NCBI GenBank assembly: GCA_964403075.1
Contig: CAYOEV010000021.1
Location: 1 to 47,630 of the forward strand
From: CAYOEV01 sp964403075
GTDB taxonomy: Bacteria > Bacteroidota > Bacteroidia > Cytophagales > Cyclobacteriaceae
DNA: 47,630 nt
Direction of reading: 5' to 3'
Shown: one piece after another, positions 27,283 through 36,622 of the stretch
How positions within the stretch are numbered: the stretch's first letter is position 1
Layout of the letters: every line of letters begins with the position of its first letter
Notes under the pieces: model-generated
The model's database searches: none
The model's input: the letters and a program-made list of their open reading frames with translations, nothing else
Told to the model about the DNA's origin: nothing
Program-made: the position numbers and the translations under genes

Positions 27283-27891
27283 ATGTCTGAATTCAAAAAT
27301 CTCGACACGCTAGCCGACCAACTCTACCAAGAGGGTTTGAAAAAAGCCCAAAGGGAGTCGGAGAAGATAATCAACGAAGCCCGAAAAAAAGCGGAAGAGC
27401 AGCTGGCTGAAGCGGCCAAAGAAGCGGCAGCAATCACATCGCAGGCCAAGAAAGATGCAAAAAGGCATTTCACTACTGTACAAAGCGAGATTGAACAAAA
27501 AGCAAAGCAAGTCAAGCAAGACTTGAAAACTGAGATTCAAAACCTCATCAACGCCCGCGTATTGAGTCACCCACTCAAGGAAGTTTTATCCGATCAGGAC
27601 TTTGTCAAGGAGCTAATCACCTCTTCATTGAATTCATGGAATGGGGGTAAAGAGGTTGAATTGTTGATTTCTGAATCGTTTGAGCGTGTAGCGTCGGACG
27701 TCCAGGCCAAAATACAGAAGCATTTATCTGGTCTCAAAGTCACGCTTAGCCCTCATCTGGATACTGGTTTCAAAATAGAGGACACTGAAAAAGGTTACAT
27801 TTTATCTTTCACGGATTCAGATTTCAAGGCACTGTTTGAACCTTATCTTTCGGATGTTGTGCGAAAAATCTTATTTGAACGAAGTGAATGA
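27283..27891 (+). CDS. atpE: V-type ATPase subunit E (peripheral stalk)
   Basis: A 202-residue peripheral-stalk subunit. Residues 10-95 form a long charged helix or coiled coil rich in Ala/Lys/Glu (EKIINEARKKAEEQLAEAAK), followed by a globular C-terminal domain, as in V/A-type subunit E. It is the first gene of the operon and overlaps the next by four bases. It links the catalytic head to subunit I. Confidence 0.85.
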   Translation: MSEFKNLDTLADQLYQEGLKKAQRESEKIINEARKKAEEQLAEAAKEAAAITSQAKKDAKRHFTTVQSEIEQKAKQVKQDLKTEIQNLINARVLSHPLKEVLSDQDFVKELITSSLNSWNGGKEVELLISESFERVASDVQAKIQKHLSGLKVTLSPHLDTGFKIEDTEKGYILSFTDSDFKALFEPYLSDVVRKILFERSE

Positions 27892-28709
27892 ATTATTATT
27901 ATCTCCTTCCGTCTTTACCGGAGCTTGATGCAGAGGATTGTTCATTGTCCAGAGATCAATTTGATGACATCATTGCGTTGATCTCCCGCAACCTTGTCAA
28001 TGAAGATCTGGTGGTGATGAATTGCTTATTTCATAAGCACGACAATCACAATTTGCTTTATGTTCTTTTTAACGAATACCATGATTTTGAGATTTCTGCT
28101 TTCAATAGGCCTATGTCAGTGCCCGTTCAGGTGTTAAAGAATTATCGCAGAGCGTTTTCTTCCCTACCTAATTACATGATGAACTACCTGAACGATTTTT
28201 CTGGTACCTTTTCATCCATGACCATGCGCGAGATGGAGCAACGGCTTGAGCTATATTTCAACGATTACCTAAATGGGCTTAACCACATCTTCCTAAAGAC
28301 TTTTTTCTCCTGGAATTTTCAATTGACCCAGGCCTTGGCAGAGGCCAACCTGAAATCTTTTCATTCCGTAAAATCCAAAAATGACTCCAGTGAGCCGTTC
28401 TTTTCAGGTAAACTAACGCTTCACGGCGTCACTGCACCGACAGAAATCGTTACGCACATGCAGCCCCTAATGGAGTCAATGGATCTTTACGCCATTGAGC
28501 GTATGGTCAACAAATACTATTGGCAATTTGCAGATAGTTGGAGGGAGCCATTCTCAGCAGAGCAGGTGTTTGCCTATCTGCTCAAAGTCATTAGGTGGTA
28601 TTGGTGGAAAGGGTTGAATACAGATGCGGAGATAGCCAAAACCTACTTCGAACAAATGGTTGATGAAATAAAAAACAAAGAGTCATCCCCTAAAATGCCT
28701 GTCACATGA
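27888..28709 (+). CDS. DUF2764 protein of V-ATPase operons (candidate subunit C equivalent)
   Basis: A 273-residue soluble, mostly helical protein beginning MNYYYLLPSLPELDAEDCS. Genes of this family are known between atpE and atpA in Chlamydia and Bacteroides V-ATPase operons, which lack a recognisable subunit C. The position, overlaps of four bases at both ends and helical content make it a candidate for the collar that seats the central stalk on the rotor ring. That role is inference. Confidence 0.78.
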   Translation: MNYYYLLPSLPELDAEDCSLSRDQFDDIIALISRNLVNEDLVVMNCLFHKHDNHNLLYVLFNEYHDFEISAFNRPMSVPVQVLKNYRRAFSSLPNYMMNYLNDFSGTFSSMTMREMEQRLELYFNDYLNGLNHIFLKTFFSWNFQLTQALAEANLKSFHSVKSKNDSSEPFFSGKLTLHGVTAPTEIVTHMQPLMESMDLYAIERMVNKYYWQFADSWREPFSAEQVFAYLLKVIRWYWWKGLNTDAEIAKTYFEQMVDEIKNKESSPKMPVT

Positions 28710-30478
28710 CCAAAGGAAAAGTAATCGCTGTAATATCCAACTTGTTATTGATTGAGGCAGAAGGTGCTGTTGTGCAAAATGAAATTTGTCTTGTCCATGC
28801 AGAAAAATGGCTAAAAGCTGAGGTGATTCGTATTCGGGGAAATATTGCATCCGCCCAGCTTTTTGAATCTAGTTCCTCTATTTATGTCGGCGCTGAGGTT
28901 CAGTTCACCGCCAAAATGCTAGAGGTAGAGTTGGGGCCGGGAATACTCTCCAGGAAATATGACGGTCTGCAGAATGACCTGGAAAAAATTTCTGGGACAT
29001 TTATCCAAATTGGAGATAGTTCAGACCGATTGGATCAGGATCAAATGTATGAATTTATTCCGCTTGTGAAAGTAGGCGAGTTAGTGGCAGCCGGACACTG
29101 GATTGGATCTGTCAAGGAGAATAACATTGACCATAAGATCATGGTACCTTTTGCATGGGAGGGAAATTTTAAGGTTACCTGGATTGCTTCCAAGAACAAC
29201 CATCGGATCAATGATGTGATCGCCAGGGTCCAAGACAATGAAGGCAATGTACACGAATTGACGATGGTCCAGAAGTGGCCTGTGAAGCTACCTCTGACCG
29301 GGTTTGTAGAAAAAATGCGTCCGGGTAAAATTTTTCAAACCGGATTACGGGTCATTGACACGCTCAATCCGATGATGGAGGGTGGAACTGGGTATATTCC
29401 TGGTCCTTTCGGTACTGGAAAAACGGTCTTACAGCAAGCGATTGCCAAAAACAGTGAAGCAGATATCTTAATGATTGTGGCTTGTGGAGAGCGGGCCAAT
29501 GAGGTGGTTGAAATATTTTCCGAGTTCCCCAACCTAATCGACCCCCTGACCGGCAATAAACTTGATCAAAAAACCACGATCATTTGCAATACTTCAAACA
29601 TGCCAGTGGCCGCCCGGGAAGCATCCGTGTACGTAGGGATGACATTGGCCGAATACTATCGATGCATGGGATACAAGGTATTGTTGCTGGCTGACTCCAC
29701 CTCCAGATGGGCGCAGGCTTTGCGGGAGATGTCGAACCGCCTGGAAGAACTTCCTGGTCAAGATGCATTTCCGGTAGAACTTCCGGCAACCATTGCCAAC
29801 TTCTACAGTCGTGCTGGTATCGTGAAACTTGGAAATGGCACCATGGGATCAGTGACATTTATTGGTACCATTTCTCCCGCAGGCGGAAACTTTAAGGAAC
29901 CGGTCACAGAATCTACGAGCAAGGTGGCAAGATGCTTTTATGCACTCTCTCAGAAACGGGCAGATTCCAAAAGATATCCAGCCATTGATCCATTGGCTTC
30001 TTATTCCAAATACATTGATTACCAAGAATTCATGGAATACAGTGACCAAAATATTCAAAAAGGATGGGTACAGTCTGTAAAAAGATTGAAGGACATACTA
30101 AGAATAGGACTGGAAGCCAGAGACCAAATCAATATCCTTGGCGATGACGCAGTACCAGTTGATTACCATGTCAGCTTCTGGAAAAGTGAATTGATTGATT
30201 TTGGAATCATCCAGCAAAATTCATTTGATCCTGTTGATATGCGCTCTGATATGGATCGTCAACGGTACATGCTGAATTTCATCTTGGATATATGCGCACG
30301 AGAATTTTATTTTGAAGAATTTGAAGAGGTTCGAAATTTCTTCAAAAATATCATCAATCTCGTTTCTCAAATGAATTTTTCTGAATTCCAATCAGCGCTT
30401 TTTGAGAAGTATGAAAGCCAAGTAGATAACATTCTGAAAGAAAAAACAGTGACACATGAAAACGAGGGCATTTCGTAA
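28706..30478 (+). CDS. atpA: V-type ATPase catalytic subunit A
   Basis: A 590-residue nucleotide-hydrolysing subunit. Family features: N-terminal beta barrel, GPGILSRKYDGLQ, the bulge domain, and the P-loop PFGTGKTVLQQ near residue 235. Also present are GERANEV, LLLADSTSRWAQALREMSNRLEELPG and the C-terminal helical domain. It forms the catalytic head with subunit B. The gene overlaps DUF2764 upstream (4 bases) and atpB downstream (23 bases). Confidence 0.96.
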   Translation: MTKGKVIAVISNLLLIEAEGAVVQNEICLVHAEKWLKAEVIRIRGNIASAQLFESSSSIYVGAEVQFTAKMLEVELGPGILSRKYDGLQNDLEKISGTFIQIGDSSDRLDQDQMYEFIPLVKVGELVAAGHWIGSVKENNIDHKIMVPFAWEGNFKVTWIASKNNHRINDVIARVQDNEGNVHELTMVQKWPVKLPLTGFVEKMRPGKIFQTGLRVIDTLNPMMEGGTGYIPGPFGTGKTVLQQAIAKNSEADILMIVACGERANEVVEIFSEFPNLIDPLTGNKLDQKTTIICNTSNMPVAAREASVYVGMTLAEYYRCMGYKVLLLADSTSRWAQALREMSNRLEELPGQDAFPVELPATIANFYSRAGIVKLGNGTMGSVTFIGTISPAGGNFKEPVTESTSKVARCFYALSQKRADSKRYPAIDPLASYSKYIDYQEFMEYSDQNIQKGWVQSVKRLKDILRIGLEARDQINILGDDAVPVDYHVSFWKSELIDFGIIQQNSFDPVDMRSDMDRQRYMLNFILDICAREFYFEEFEEVRNFFKNIINLVSQMNFSEFQSALFEKYESQVDNILKEKTVTHENEGIS

Positions 30479-31820
30479 GATATACACGCGGATCGAGCGA
30501 ATTACTAAAGCTACTTGCGTACTGAAAGCTTCTTCGGTGAGGTTTGGTGAGCTGGCGTGGGTTGAGAACAAACCTGCGCAAGCCATAAGTGTCATTGGGG
30601 ATATGGTCACCCTCCAGGTTTTCGGAGGAACTGAGGGATTGTCTACACACACGGAAGTGGTTTTTACGGGTAAACCGCCCTCACTAGCTGTTAGCGATTT
30701 ACTGGCTGGTCGTTTCTTCAATGCCCTTGGCGAACCTGTAGACGGTCTTTCTCCCATCACCGGGGAGGAGCGAACCATCAATGGCCCTTCAGTAAATCCG
30801 GTAAAAAGGGCGAAACCGAGCGTTTTGCTCACTACGGGTATTGCAGGTATAGACCTCAACAACACGCTGGTCACAGGTCAGAAAATACCTTTTTTCGCAG
30901 ACCCGGAGCAACCATACAACCAGGTCATGGCTGAAGTAGCCCTTCGGGCGGAAGCAGATAAGATCATCCTAGGTGGCATGGGGTTGTCCAATGATGATTT
31001 TATTTTCTTCAAAAACATCTTCGAGTCAGCTGGTGTATTGGATAAGATCATTGGTTTTATCAATACTTCGGAAGACCCCCCGCTGGAAAGACTACTGATA
31101 CCAGATATGGCGTGTACTGCAGCTGAATACTTCGCCAATGACAAAAAAGAGAAGGTATTGCTGCTGCTTACCGATATGACCCTGTATGCGGATGCGCTTG
31201 CCATAGTCGCAAACAAAATGGATCAGATTCCCTCTAAAGACAGCATGCCGGGATCTCTTTACAGTGACCTCGCAAGTATTTATGAAAAGGCCGTTCAATT
31301 TGAACATGGTGGCTCCATCACCATTATCGCTGTGACTACACTCAATGAAGGAGACATTACCCACGCCATTCCTGACAATACAGGATATATTACTGAAGGT
31401 CAGCTTTATCTTGGACATGATGCCGATATTGGTAAGGTGATTGTCGACCCATTTAGAAGTTTATCCAGATTGAAACAAAACGTGATAGGCATCAAAACCC
31501 GGGAAGATCATCCGCAGGTGATGAACGCGCTGATCCGCCTCTATGCCGATGCGATGAATGCTAAGACCAAGAAGGAAAATGGGTTTGATCTCAATGATTA
31601 TGACGTCAGAAGCCTGGCTTTTGCCAAGGATTATGTCTTGAAGTTATTGGCGGTGGATATAAATATTACGATCGATGAAATGCTGGATACAGGTTGGGAA
31701 TTACTACAAGCTCATTTTGAAAAATATGAAGTGGGAATCAAGGATGAATTCTTAAATAAGTTCTGGACGAAAGAAGATAAAAAACCGCAAGGGCATGGCG
31801 CTGAAGTTCCAGTACAATAA
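30456..31820 (+). CDS. atpB: V-type ATPase regulatory subunit B
   Basis: A 454-residue non-catalytic partner of subunit A. The fold and order of motifs are those of A/V-type B subunits (GRFFNALGEPVDG, TGIAGIDLNNTLVTGQKIPFF, MPGSLYSDLASIYE). The P-loop is absent, as expected. The chosen start overlaps atpA by 23 bases; the 3' end overlaps atpD by 26. Such overlaps suggest translational coupling that keeps A and B stoichiometric. Confidence 0.95.
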   Translation: MKTRAFRKIYTRIERITKATCVLKASSVRFGELAWVENKPAQAISVIGDMVTLQVFGGTEGLSTHTEVVFTGKPPSLAVSDLLAGRFFNALGEPVDGLSPITGEERTINGPSVNPVKRAKPSVLLTTGIAGIDLNNTLVTGQKIPFFADPEQPYNQVMAEVALRAEADKIILGGMGLSNDDFIFFKNIFESAGVLDKIIGFINTSEDPPLERLLIPDMACTAAEYFANDKKEKVLLLLTDMTLYADALAIVANKMDQIPSKDSMPGSLYSDLASIYEKAVQFEHGGSITIIAVTTLNEGDITHAIPDNTGYITEGQLYLGHDADIGKVIVDPFRSLSRLKQNVIGIKTREDHPQVMNALIRLYADAMNAKTKKENGFDLNDYDVRSLAFAKDYVLKLLAVDINITIDEMLDTGWELLQAHFEKYEVGIKDEFLNKFWTKEDKKPQGHGAEVPVQ

Positions 31821-32391
31821 AACCACGATACAGGAGCTAAACAAGCAACTTTCGATTCGTCAGAAGGCGTTGCCAATCCTGAAGAACAAAGAAACGGCGC
31901 TTCGATTGGAAGTAAAAAAGCGGCAACAAGAACTTTTGAAAGCGGAAGAACAACGGTCTGATCTTTTGACCAAGATGATGCATTATGTAGGAATCTGGGG
32001 GGAATTTCCTAAAATTCTATTCATCGATAACTTAGAAACCCACACAATGAATGTCATTGGGGTAAAAGTGGCAGAAGTTTCAGAGGTTGTATTCAAAATG
32101 GCGGACATCAGCTGGTGGAACTATCCGGCATGGATTCCGGCGGGAATAGAACTGTTAAAGAAAGCCATTACGCTGGACATAAAGATCGACCTTTTGGAGC
32201 TGCAGATTACTGGATTGGATAACGCCAGAAAGAAGACCACTCAAAAAGTCAATTTGTACGAAAAAGTGCAGATTCCTGAAATGGAGCAGGCATTACTAAA
32301 GGTAAAACGTTTTTTAGAGGATAAGGAGAATATCGCAAAAGCAGGGCAAAAGGTCATGAAAAATCGTAAATCACAAATCCAGGTGTCGTGA
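31795..32391 (+). CDS. atpD: V-type ATPase subunit D (central stalk)
   Basis: A 198-residue subunit with long N- and C-terminal helices forming the rotor axle (NKTTIQELNKQLSIRQKALP and KVNLYEKVQIPEMEQALLKVKRFLED). The middle contains WWNYPAWIPAGIE, typical of the bacterial branch. It overlaps atpB by 26 bases and atpI by four (GTGA). No separate subunit F is encoded nearby. Confidence 0.88.
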   Translation: MALKFQYNKTTIQELNKQLSIRQKALPILKNKETALRLEVKKRQQELLKAEEQRSDLLTKMMHYVGIWGEFPKILFIDNLETHTMNVIGVKVAEVSEVVFKMADISWWNYPAWIPAGIELLKKAITLDIKIDLLELQITGLDNARKKTTQKVNLYEKVQIPEMEQALLKVKRFLEDKENIAKAGQKVMKNRKSQIQVS

Positions 32392-34226
32392 AAAATACAT
32401 TCAGGAAAGTGACCTTGATGGCTACGGAAAGTCAACGCCAGTCATTGACCCAGTCGATGCAGGACTTGGGACTTCTTCATATTGAGCAACAGACAAAAAG
32501 CTTGCCCGAGGATGCTGAAACACTGATGCATGAACAGAGTAAGCTAATACATTCTATACGGCTTTTAGAAAACCAAGATCTTGAAAAACAGGCAGCAAAA
32601 GAGCATAAGGCCCTGGAGATAGAAGAATTACTGCCACAACTCCAGAAGACGGAAGAAAGACTTGATAAAGTCCATCAAGAGATTGAAAAACTTGAAAAAG
32701 AAGCCAATCGTCTGACACCCTGGGGTGATTATGACTATCAGAAGTTTGAGCCACTGATTGCGCGAGGGCTGCATATATACTTGTGTTCTACGGATAAAAA
32801 ATCCTTTGATAAGCTGGATCGTACGGAGGTCATCATTGAAAAGATCCAGCAGCAAGGGTCAGATATTTATTTCATTTTGTTTACCGATGATGCTGATTAC
32901 CACGTTCCGTTTGAATGCATTCCTATTCCCGAAAAATCACCATCCATACTTCAGGGTCACATTCAGAGGTTGGTTGCTGAACAGCTTCAGCTACGTGCTA
33001 CACTTAAGGAATATGTGGTTCATTTGCCTGCACTCCAGTCACATTTAAGGGCAATCAATGACAAGCTATCACTTGTTGAAATACAGGCCAGTTTTGATGA
33101 ACTGTTCGAAGGAAAGCTGATCACGATTGCTGCATGGTTTCCATCTCAGAATGAACCACGCGTGGTGGAATTTCTGGAAAGGGCAGGGGTGGCCTGGCAA
33201 GTGAGAGATCCTCAAAAGGATGAAGACGTTCCGGTCGTGCTTAAGAATGGAAGATATCCCAAACTTTTCGAGTCAATTACAAAAATATTTGACTTACCAG
33301 ATTACTATGAAACCGATCTGACGCCTTTTTTGGCGGTATTTTATCCCATTTTATTTGCTTATTGCCTTGGAGACGCTGGATATGGTTTTGTACTCACACT
33401 CCTTATGCTGGCGGGCTATTTTTCCTTTCTAAAAACAACGCGGAATGTGGCGCTATTGGGAATTATACTGGGGGGTGTGACCATGATCGTAGGATTGATT
33501 AAATCTGGTAGTATCTTCGGCATCGCCCTGATTCCAGACCATCCGGCGGCATGGATAAGACTTCTGTCACAATGGGTGATTATTCGAGACGATAGTTCCT
33601 TCATTTTTAATTCATTCAGTGTAGCGCTGGTCATTGGTGTTATTCAAATACTGACCGGTATTATGCTATCCATTTACAATAAATTCAAGTATGAAGGATA
33701 TGCCTATGCGGTCTCATCCTTTGGCAAGCTGCTTATTGTTTGCAGTTTAATATGGATATTCCTGGCCGACATGCAAGGCGTATTTGCATTAGACATCTTA
33801 GGTGATGTGAGAAAATATACACTTTTTATTGGTATCGGACTGGTGATGTTTTATCACGATATCAATACGCCGTTGTTGAAACGTTTGGGAGGATCGATAA
33901 TGCCATTGTTCTTCATTTTTATGGGTATACTGGGCGACGTACTGTCCTATGTGAGGCTCTTCGCTTTAGGCCTGGCCTCATCGGTATTGGGGCTTGTGGT
34001 GAATCAAATTGGCCTCCAGATCATGGAAGGTGGTGTCATTAATATGGTCATTGGTGTCTTATTCCTATTGTTTGGCCATACACTCAATTTCGGGATTGCC
34101 GCATTAGGTTCTTTCGTTCACCCACTGCGGCTCACTTTTGTCGAGTTTTATGGCAATGTGGGTTTTCAGGGAAAAGGCCTGGAGTACAGACCTTTCACTA
34201 AATCAAAACAAACTTTTAATTTATAA
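32388..34226 (+). CDS. atpI: V-type ATPase membrane subunit I (a-subunit)
   Basis: A 612-residue stator subunit starting at GTG. Residues 1-300 are a cytosolic arm with coiled coil (QLQKTEERLDKVHQEIEKLEKE). The rest has seven or eight helices, including FLAVFYPILFAYCLGDAGYGF and SYVRLFALGLASSVLGLVV, whose Arg is the essential half-channel residue. The protein forms the ion path against the K ring. It is followed two bases later by atpK. Confidence 0.93.
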   Translation: MKNTFRKVTLMATESQRQSLTQSMQDLGLLHIEQQTKSLPEDAETLMHEQSKLIHSIRLLENQDLEKQAAKEHKALEIEELLPQLQKTEERLDKVHQEIEKLEKEANRLTPWGDYDYQKFEPLIARGLHIYLCSTDKKSFDKLDRTEVIIEKIQQQGSDIYFILFTDDADYHVPFECIPIPEKSPSILQGHIQRLVAEQLQLRATLKEYVVHLPALQSHLRAINDKLSLVEIQASFDELFEGKLITIAAWFPSQNEPRVVEFLERAGVAWQVRDPQKDEDVPVVLKNGRYPKLFESITKIFDLPDYYETDLTPFLAVFYPILFAYCLGDAGYGFVLTLLMLAGYFSFLKTTRNVALLGIILGGVTMIVGLIKSGSIFGIALIPDHPAAWIRLLSQWVIIRDDSSFIFNSFSVALVIGVIQILTGIMLSIYNKFKYEGYAYAVSSFGKLLIVCSLIWIFLADMQGVFALDILGDVRKYTLFIGIGLVMFYHDINTPLLKRLGGSIMPLFFIFMGILGDVLSYVRLFALGLASSVLGLVVNQIGLQIMEGGVINMVIGVLFLLFGHTLNFGIAALGSFVHPLRLTFVEFYGNVGFQGKGLEYRPFTKSKQTFNL

Positions 34227-34228
34227 CT

Positions 34229-34681
34229 ATGGAGGTAACACCATTAATCGTAGCGTTTATTGGCATTGGTCTTCTTGTTGGGCTTTCGGGATGCGGAAGT
34301 GCGATGGGTACAGCCGTGGCAGCCATGGCATCCATTGGTGCCATGAAAAAAAGACCTGAATCATTTGGGTCTTTTATTGTGTTGAGCGCCTTGCCTGGCA
34401 CGCAGGGACTTTACGGATTCGCAGGATTTTTCATCCTGCAGGATTTGATCACGCCTGAAATCACCTTGCTCCAGGGGGCTGGGGTACTGGGAGGCGGACT
34501 TGCGCTTGGCCTCGCAGGATTATTTTCAGGCATGTACCAAGGCAAGGTATGTGCCAGCAGTATAGATAGTATTGGTTCTGGTAATGACATATTCGGTAGG
34601 GCCATGATCATGGCCGTATTTCCTGAATTATACGCCATTATTGCTTTTGCATCTCTTTTTCTCATTAGAGGAATTCTTTGA
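34229..34681 (+). CDS. atpK: V-type ATPase rotor subunit K with a complete sodium-ligand pattern
   Basis: A 150-residue proteolipid with four membrane helices (two hairpins). The ligands of E. hirae NtpK are all matched: L55, T58 and Q59 in LPGTQGLYGF, Q104 in SGMYQGKV and E133 in FPELYAI. Only the second hairpin carries the ion-binding Glu. This points to sodium rather than proton transport. It is the last ATPase gene and precedes sdhA by 30 bases. Confidence 0.93.
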   Translation: MEVTPLIVAFIGIGLLVGLSGCGSAMGTAVAAMASIGAMKKRPESFGSFIVLSALPGTQGLYGFAGFFILQDLITPEITLLQGAGVLGGGLALGLAGLFSGMYQGKVCASSIDSIGSGNDIFGRAMIMAVFPELYAIIAFASLFLIRGIL

Positions 34682-34711
34682 AAAGACTGATCCCAAAGTC
34701 ATACATACACA

Positions 34712-36622
34712 ATGGATTTAATTGATCGGATACCGTCGGGGCCTATAGAAAAAAAGTGGAGTCATCTCCGTTCGACCAGCCGGGTGATCAATCCCACCAT
34801 GCGTAGGCGTTATAAAGTGATCGTTGTAGGCACAGGTCTGGCAGGCTCCGCAGTGGCTACATCGCTTGCCGAGTTGGGCTTTGAGGTAGAGGTTTTCACT
34901 TATCATGATTCGCCAAGACGTGCACACTCGGTTGCGGCACAAGGAGGGGTAAACGCGGCGAAAAACTACATGAATGATAGCGATACGGTGTGGAGGATGT
35001 TTTATGACACCATCAAAGGAGGAGACTTCCGTTCAAGAGAGGCCAACGTCTACCGTTTGGCTGAATGCTCAGAGGCACTTATCGATCATGCCGTTGCACA
35101 GGGAGTTCCGTTTGCCAGGGAGTACAGCGGATACCTAAGAAATCGCAGTTTTGGGGGTGTGCAAGTCAGCAGGACCTTTTATGCGCGGGGAGAAACAGGC
35201 CATCAACTCATGCAGGGCGCTTATCAGCAGTTGATGCGTCATGTAGCACTTGGTGAGATCACACTGCATACACGTCACGAAATGCTTGAATTGGTGGTAG
35301 AAGACGGTGTTACAAAAGGTGTGATCTGTCGTAACCTGGATACTGGAGAAGTGTCGTCACATGGTGCACACACGGTGGTATTGGCTACGGGAGGCTACGG
35401 CAAGATCTATTATTATTCCACGTTGGCCATGCAATGCAATGCGTCAGCGATCTGGCGGGCGCACAAAAAGGGAGCAGGATTTGCTGCACCCTCGTGGACA
35501 CAGTTTCATCCCACTTCTTTGCCCTTGATGGGTGATTTTCAATCTAAAATGACGCTCATGTCTGAATCGCTCCGTAACGATGGCCGATTGTGGGCGCCAC
35601 AGAAATCCGGAGATGACCGTCCGCCTGGAGAAATTCCACAGGATGAACGTGACTATTACCTCGAACGTCAATATCCCTCTTTTGGCAATCTGGCACCCCG
35701 AGACATTAGTTCACGTGCGGCCAAACGTATCATCGATGAGGGTAAGGGTGTTGGCCCCATGAAAAATGCTGTCTACCTTGACTTTGAAGATGCCATCCAA
35801 AGCATAGGCAAAGAGGAAATCCATAATCGCTATGGAAATTTGTTTTCCATGTACCAGAAGATTACCGGACGTGATGCGTATGCTGAACCTATGATGATTG
35901 CGCCTTCTGCGCATTTCTCCATGGGGGGATTGTGGGTAGATTATCACCTAATGACCACCATTCCCGGACTTTTCGCATTGGGAGAGGCCAATTTTTCCGA
36001 TCATGGTGCCAATAGACTAGGCGCTAATTCGCTGTTGCAAGCCTGTGTCGATGGGTATTTCATTGGCCCAACCACCATAATGGATTACCTGGCTGGCGTA
36101 CCGGCCGGTCCGGTAAATGTGGACGGTGAGACATTCAGAAACGACCGTGTGCAGGTAGCTGACCGCATTCAACGCCTCACAAGTATTCAAGGCAAAACCA
36201 CGGCCACGGCTTTTCATAAAGCCATTGGAAAATTGCTGTATCACCAATGTGGACTTTCCAGAAAGGAAACGGATTTAAAAGACGCCCTGACCAAGCTCCA
36301 GGATTTGCACCAACAATTTTACAACGATTTACTCATACCTGCTGACCACCAAAACCTCAACAGTGAATTGGAAAAGGCCGGTCGGGTTGCAGATTATTTG
36401 GAGTTGGCTGAGCTTATTGTTCGGGATGCGCTTACCCGGGAAGAATCCTGCGGCGCACATTTTAGAGAAGAATATCAAACAGCGGATGGGGAAGCCTTGC
36501 GCGATGACGACCGTTTTTGCTTTGTGTCGGTGTGGGAATACAATCCGAAAGGAGAACCAAAGCTCCACAAAGAACCGCTCACCTTTACAGAAGTACCACT
36601 TACCAAACGAAGCTACAAATGA
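34712..36622 (+). CDS. sdhA: Succinate dehydrogenase/fumarate reductase flavoprotein subunit
   Basis: A 636-residue flavoprotein that interconverts succinate and fumarate. A Bacteroidota-type N-terminal leader (IPSGPIEKKW) precedes the FAD Rossmann motif VGTGLAGSAVA near residue 38. Covalent FAD should attach at His in RRAHSVAAQGG. Substrate-site landmarks are QFHPTSLP and SARLGANSLLQ-like GANRLGANSLLQA. It is 30 bases after atpK and overlaps sdhB by four bases. Direction of the reaction in vivo cannot be read here. No cytochrome b subunit gene is adjacent. Confidence 0.94.
   Translation: MDLIDRIPSGPIEKKWSHLRSTSRVINPTMRRRYKVIVVGTGLAGSAVATSLAELGFEVEVFTYHDSPRRAHSVAAQGGVNAAKNYMNDSDTVWRMFYDTIKGGDFRSREANVYRLAECSEALIDHAVAQGVPFAREYSGYLRNRSFGGVQVSRTFYARGETGHQLMQGAYQQLMRHVALGEITLHTRHEMLELVVEDGVTKGVICRNLDTGEVSSHGAHTVVLATGGYGKIYYYSTLAMQCNASAIWRAHKKGAGFAAPSWTQFHPTSLPLMGDFQSKMTLMSESLRNDGRLWAPQKSGDDRPPGEIPQDERDYYLERQYPSFGNLAPRDISSRAAKRIIDEGKGVGPMKNAVYLDFEDAIQSIGKEEIHNRYGNLFSMYQKITGRDAYAEPMMIAPSAHFSMGGLWVDYHLMTTIPGLFALGEANFSDHGANRLGANSLLQACVDGYFIGPTTIMDYLAGVPAGPVNVDGETFRNDRVQVADRIQRLTSIQGKTTATAFHKAIGKLLYHQCGLSRKETDLKDALTKLQDLHQQFYNDLLIPADHQNLNSELEKAGRVADYLELAELIVRDALTREESCGAHFREEYQTADGEALRDDDRFCFVSVWEYNPKGEPKLHKEPLTFTEVPLTKRSYK

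Noticed and set aside
30456..31820. Subunit B lacking a P-loop as a sign of degeneration
   Set aside because: Regulatory B subunits of V/A-type ATPases normally lack the P-loop; nothing is unusual here.
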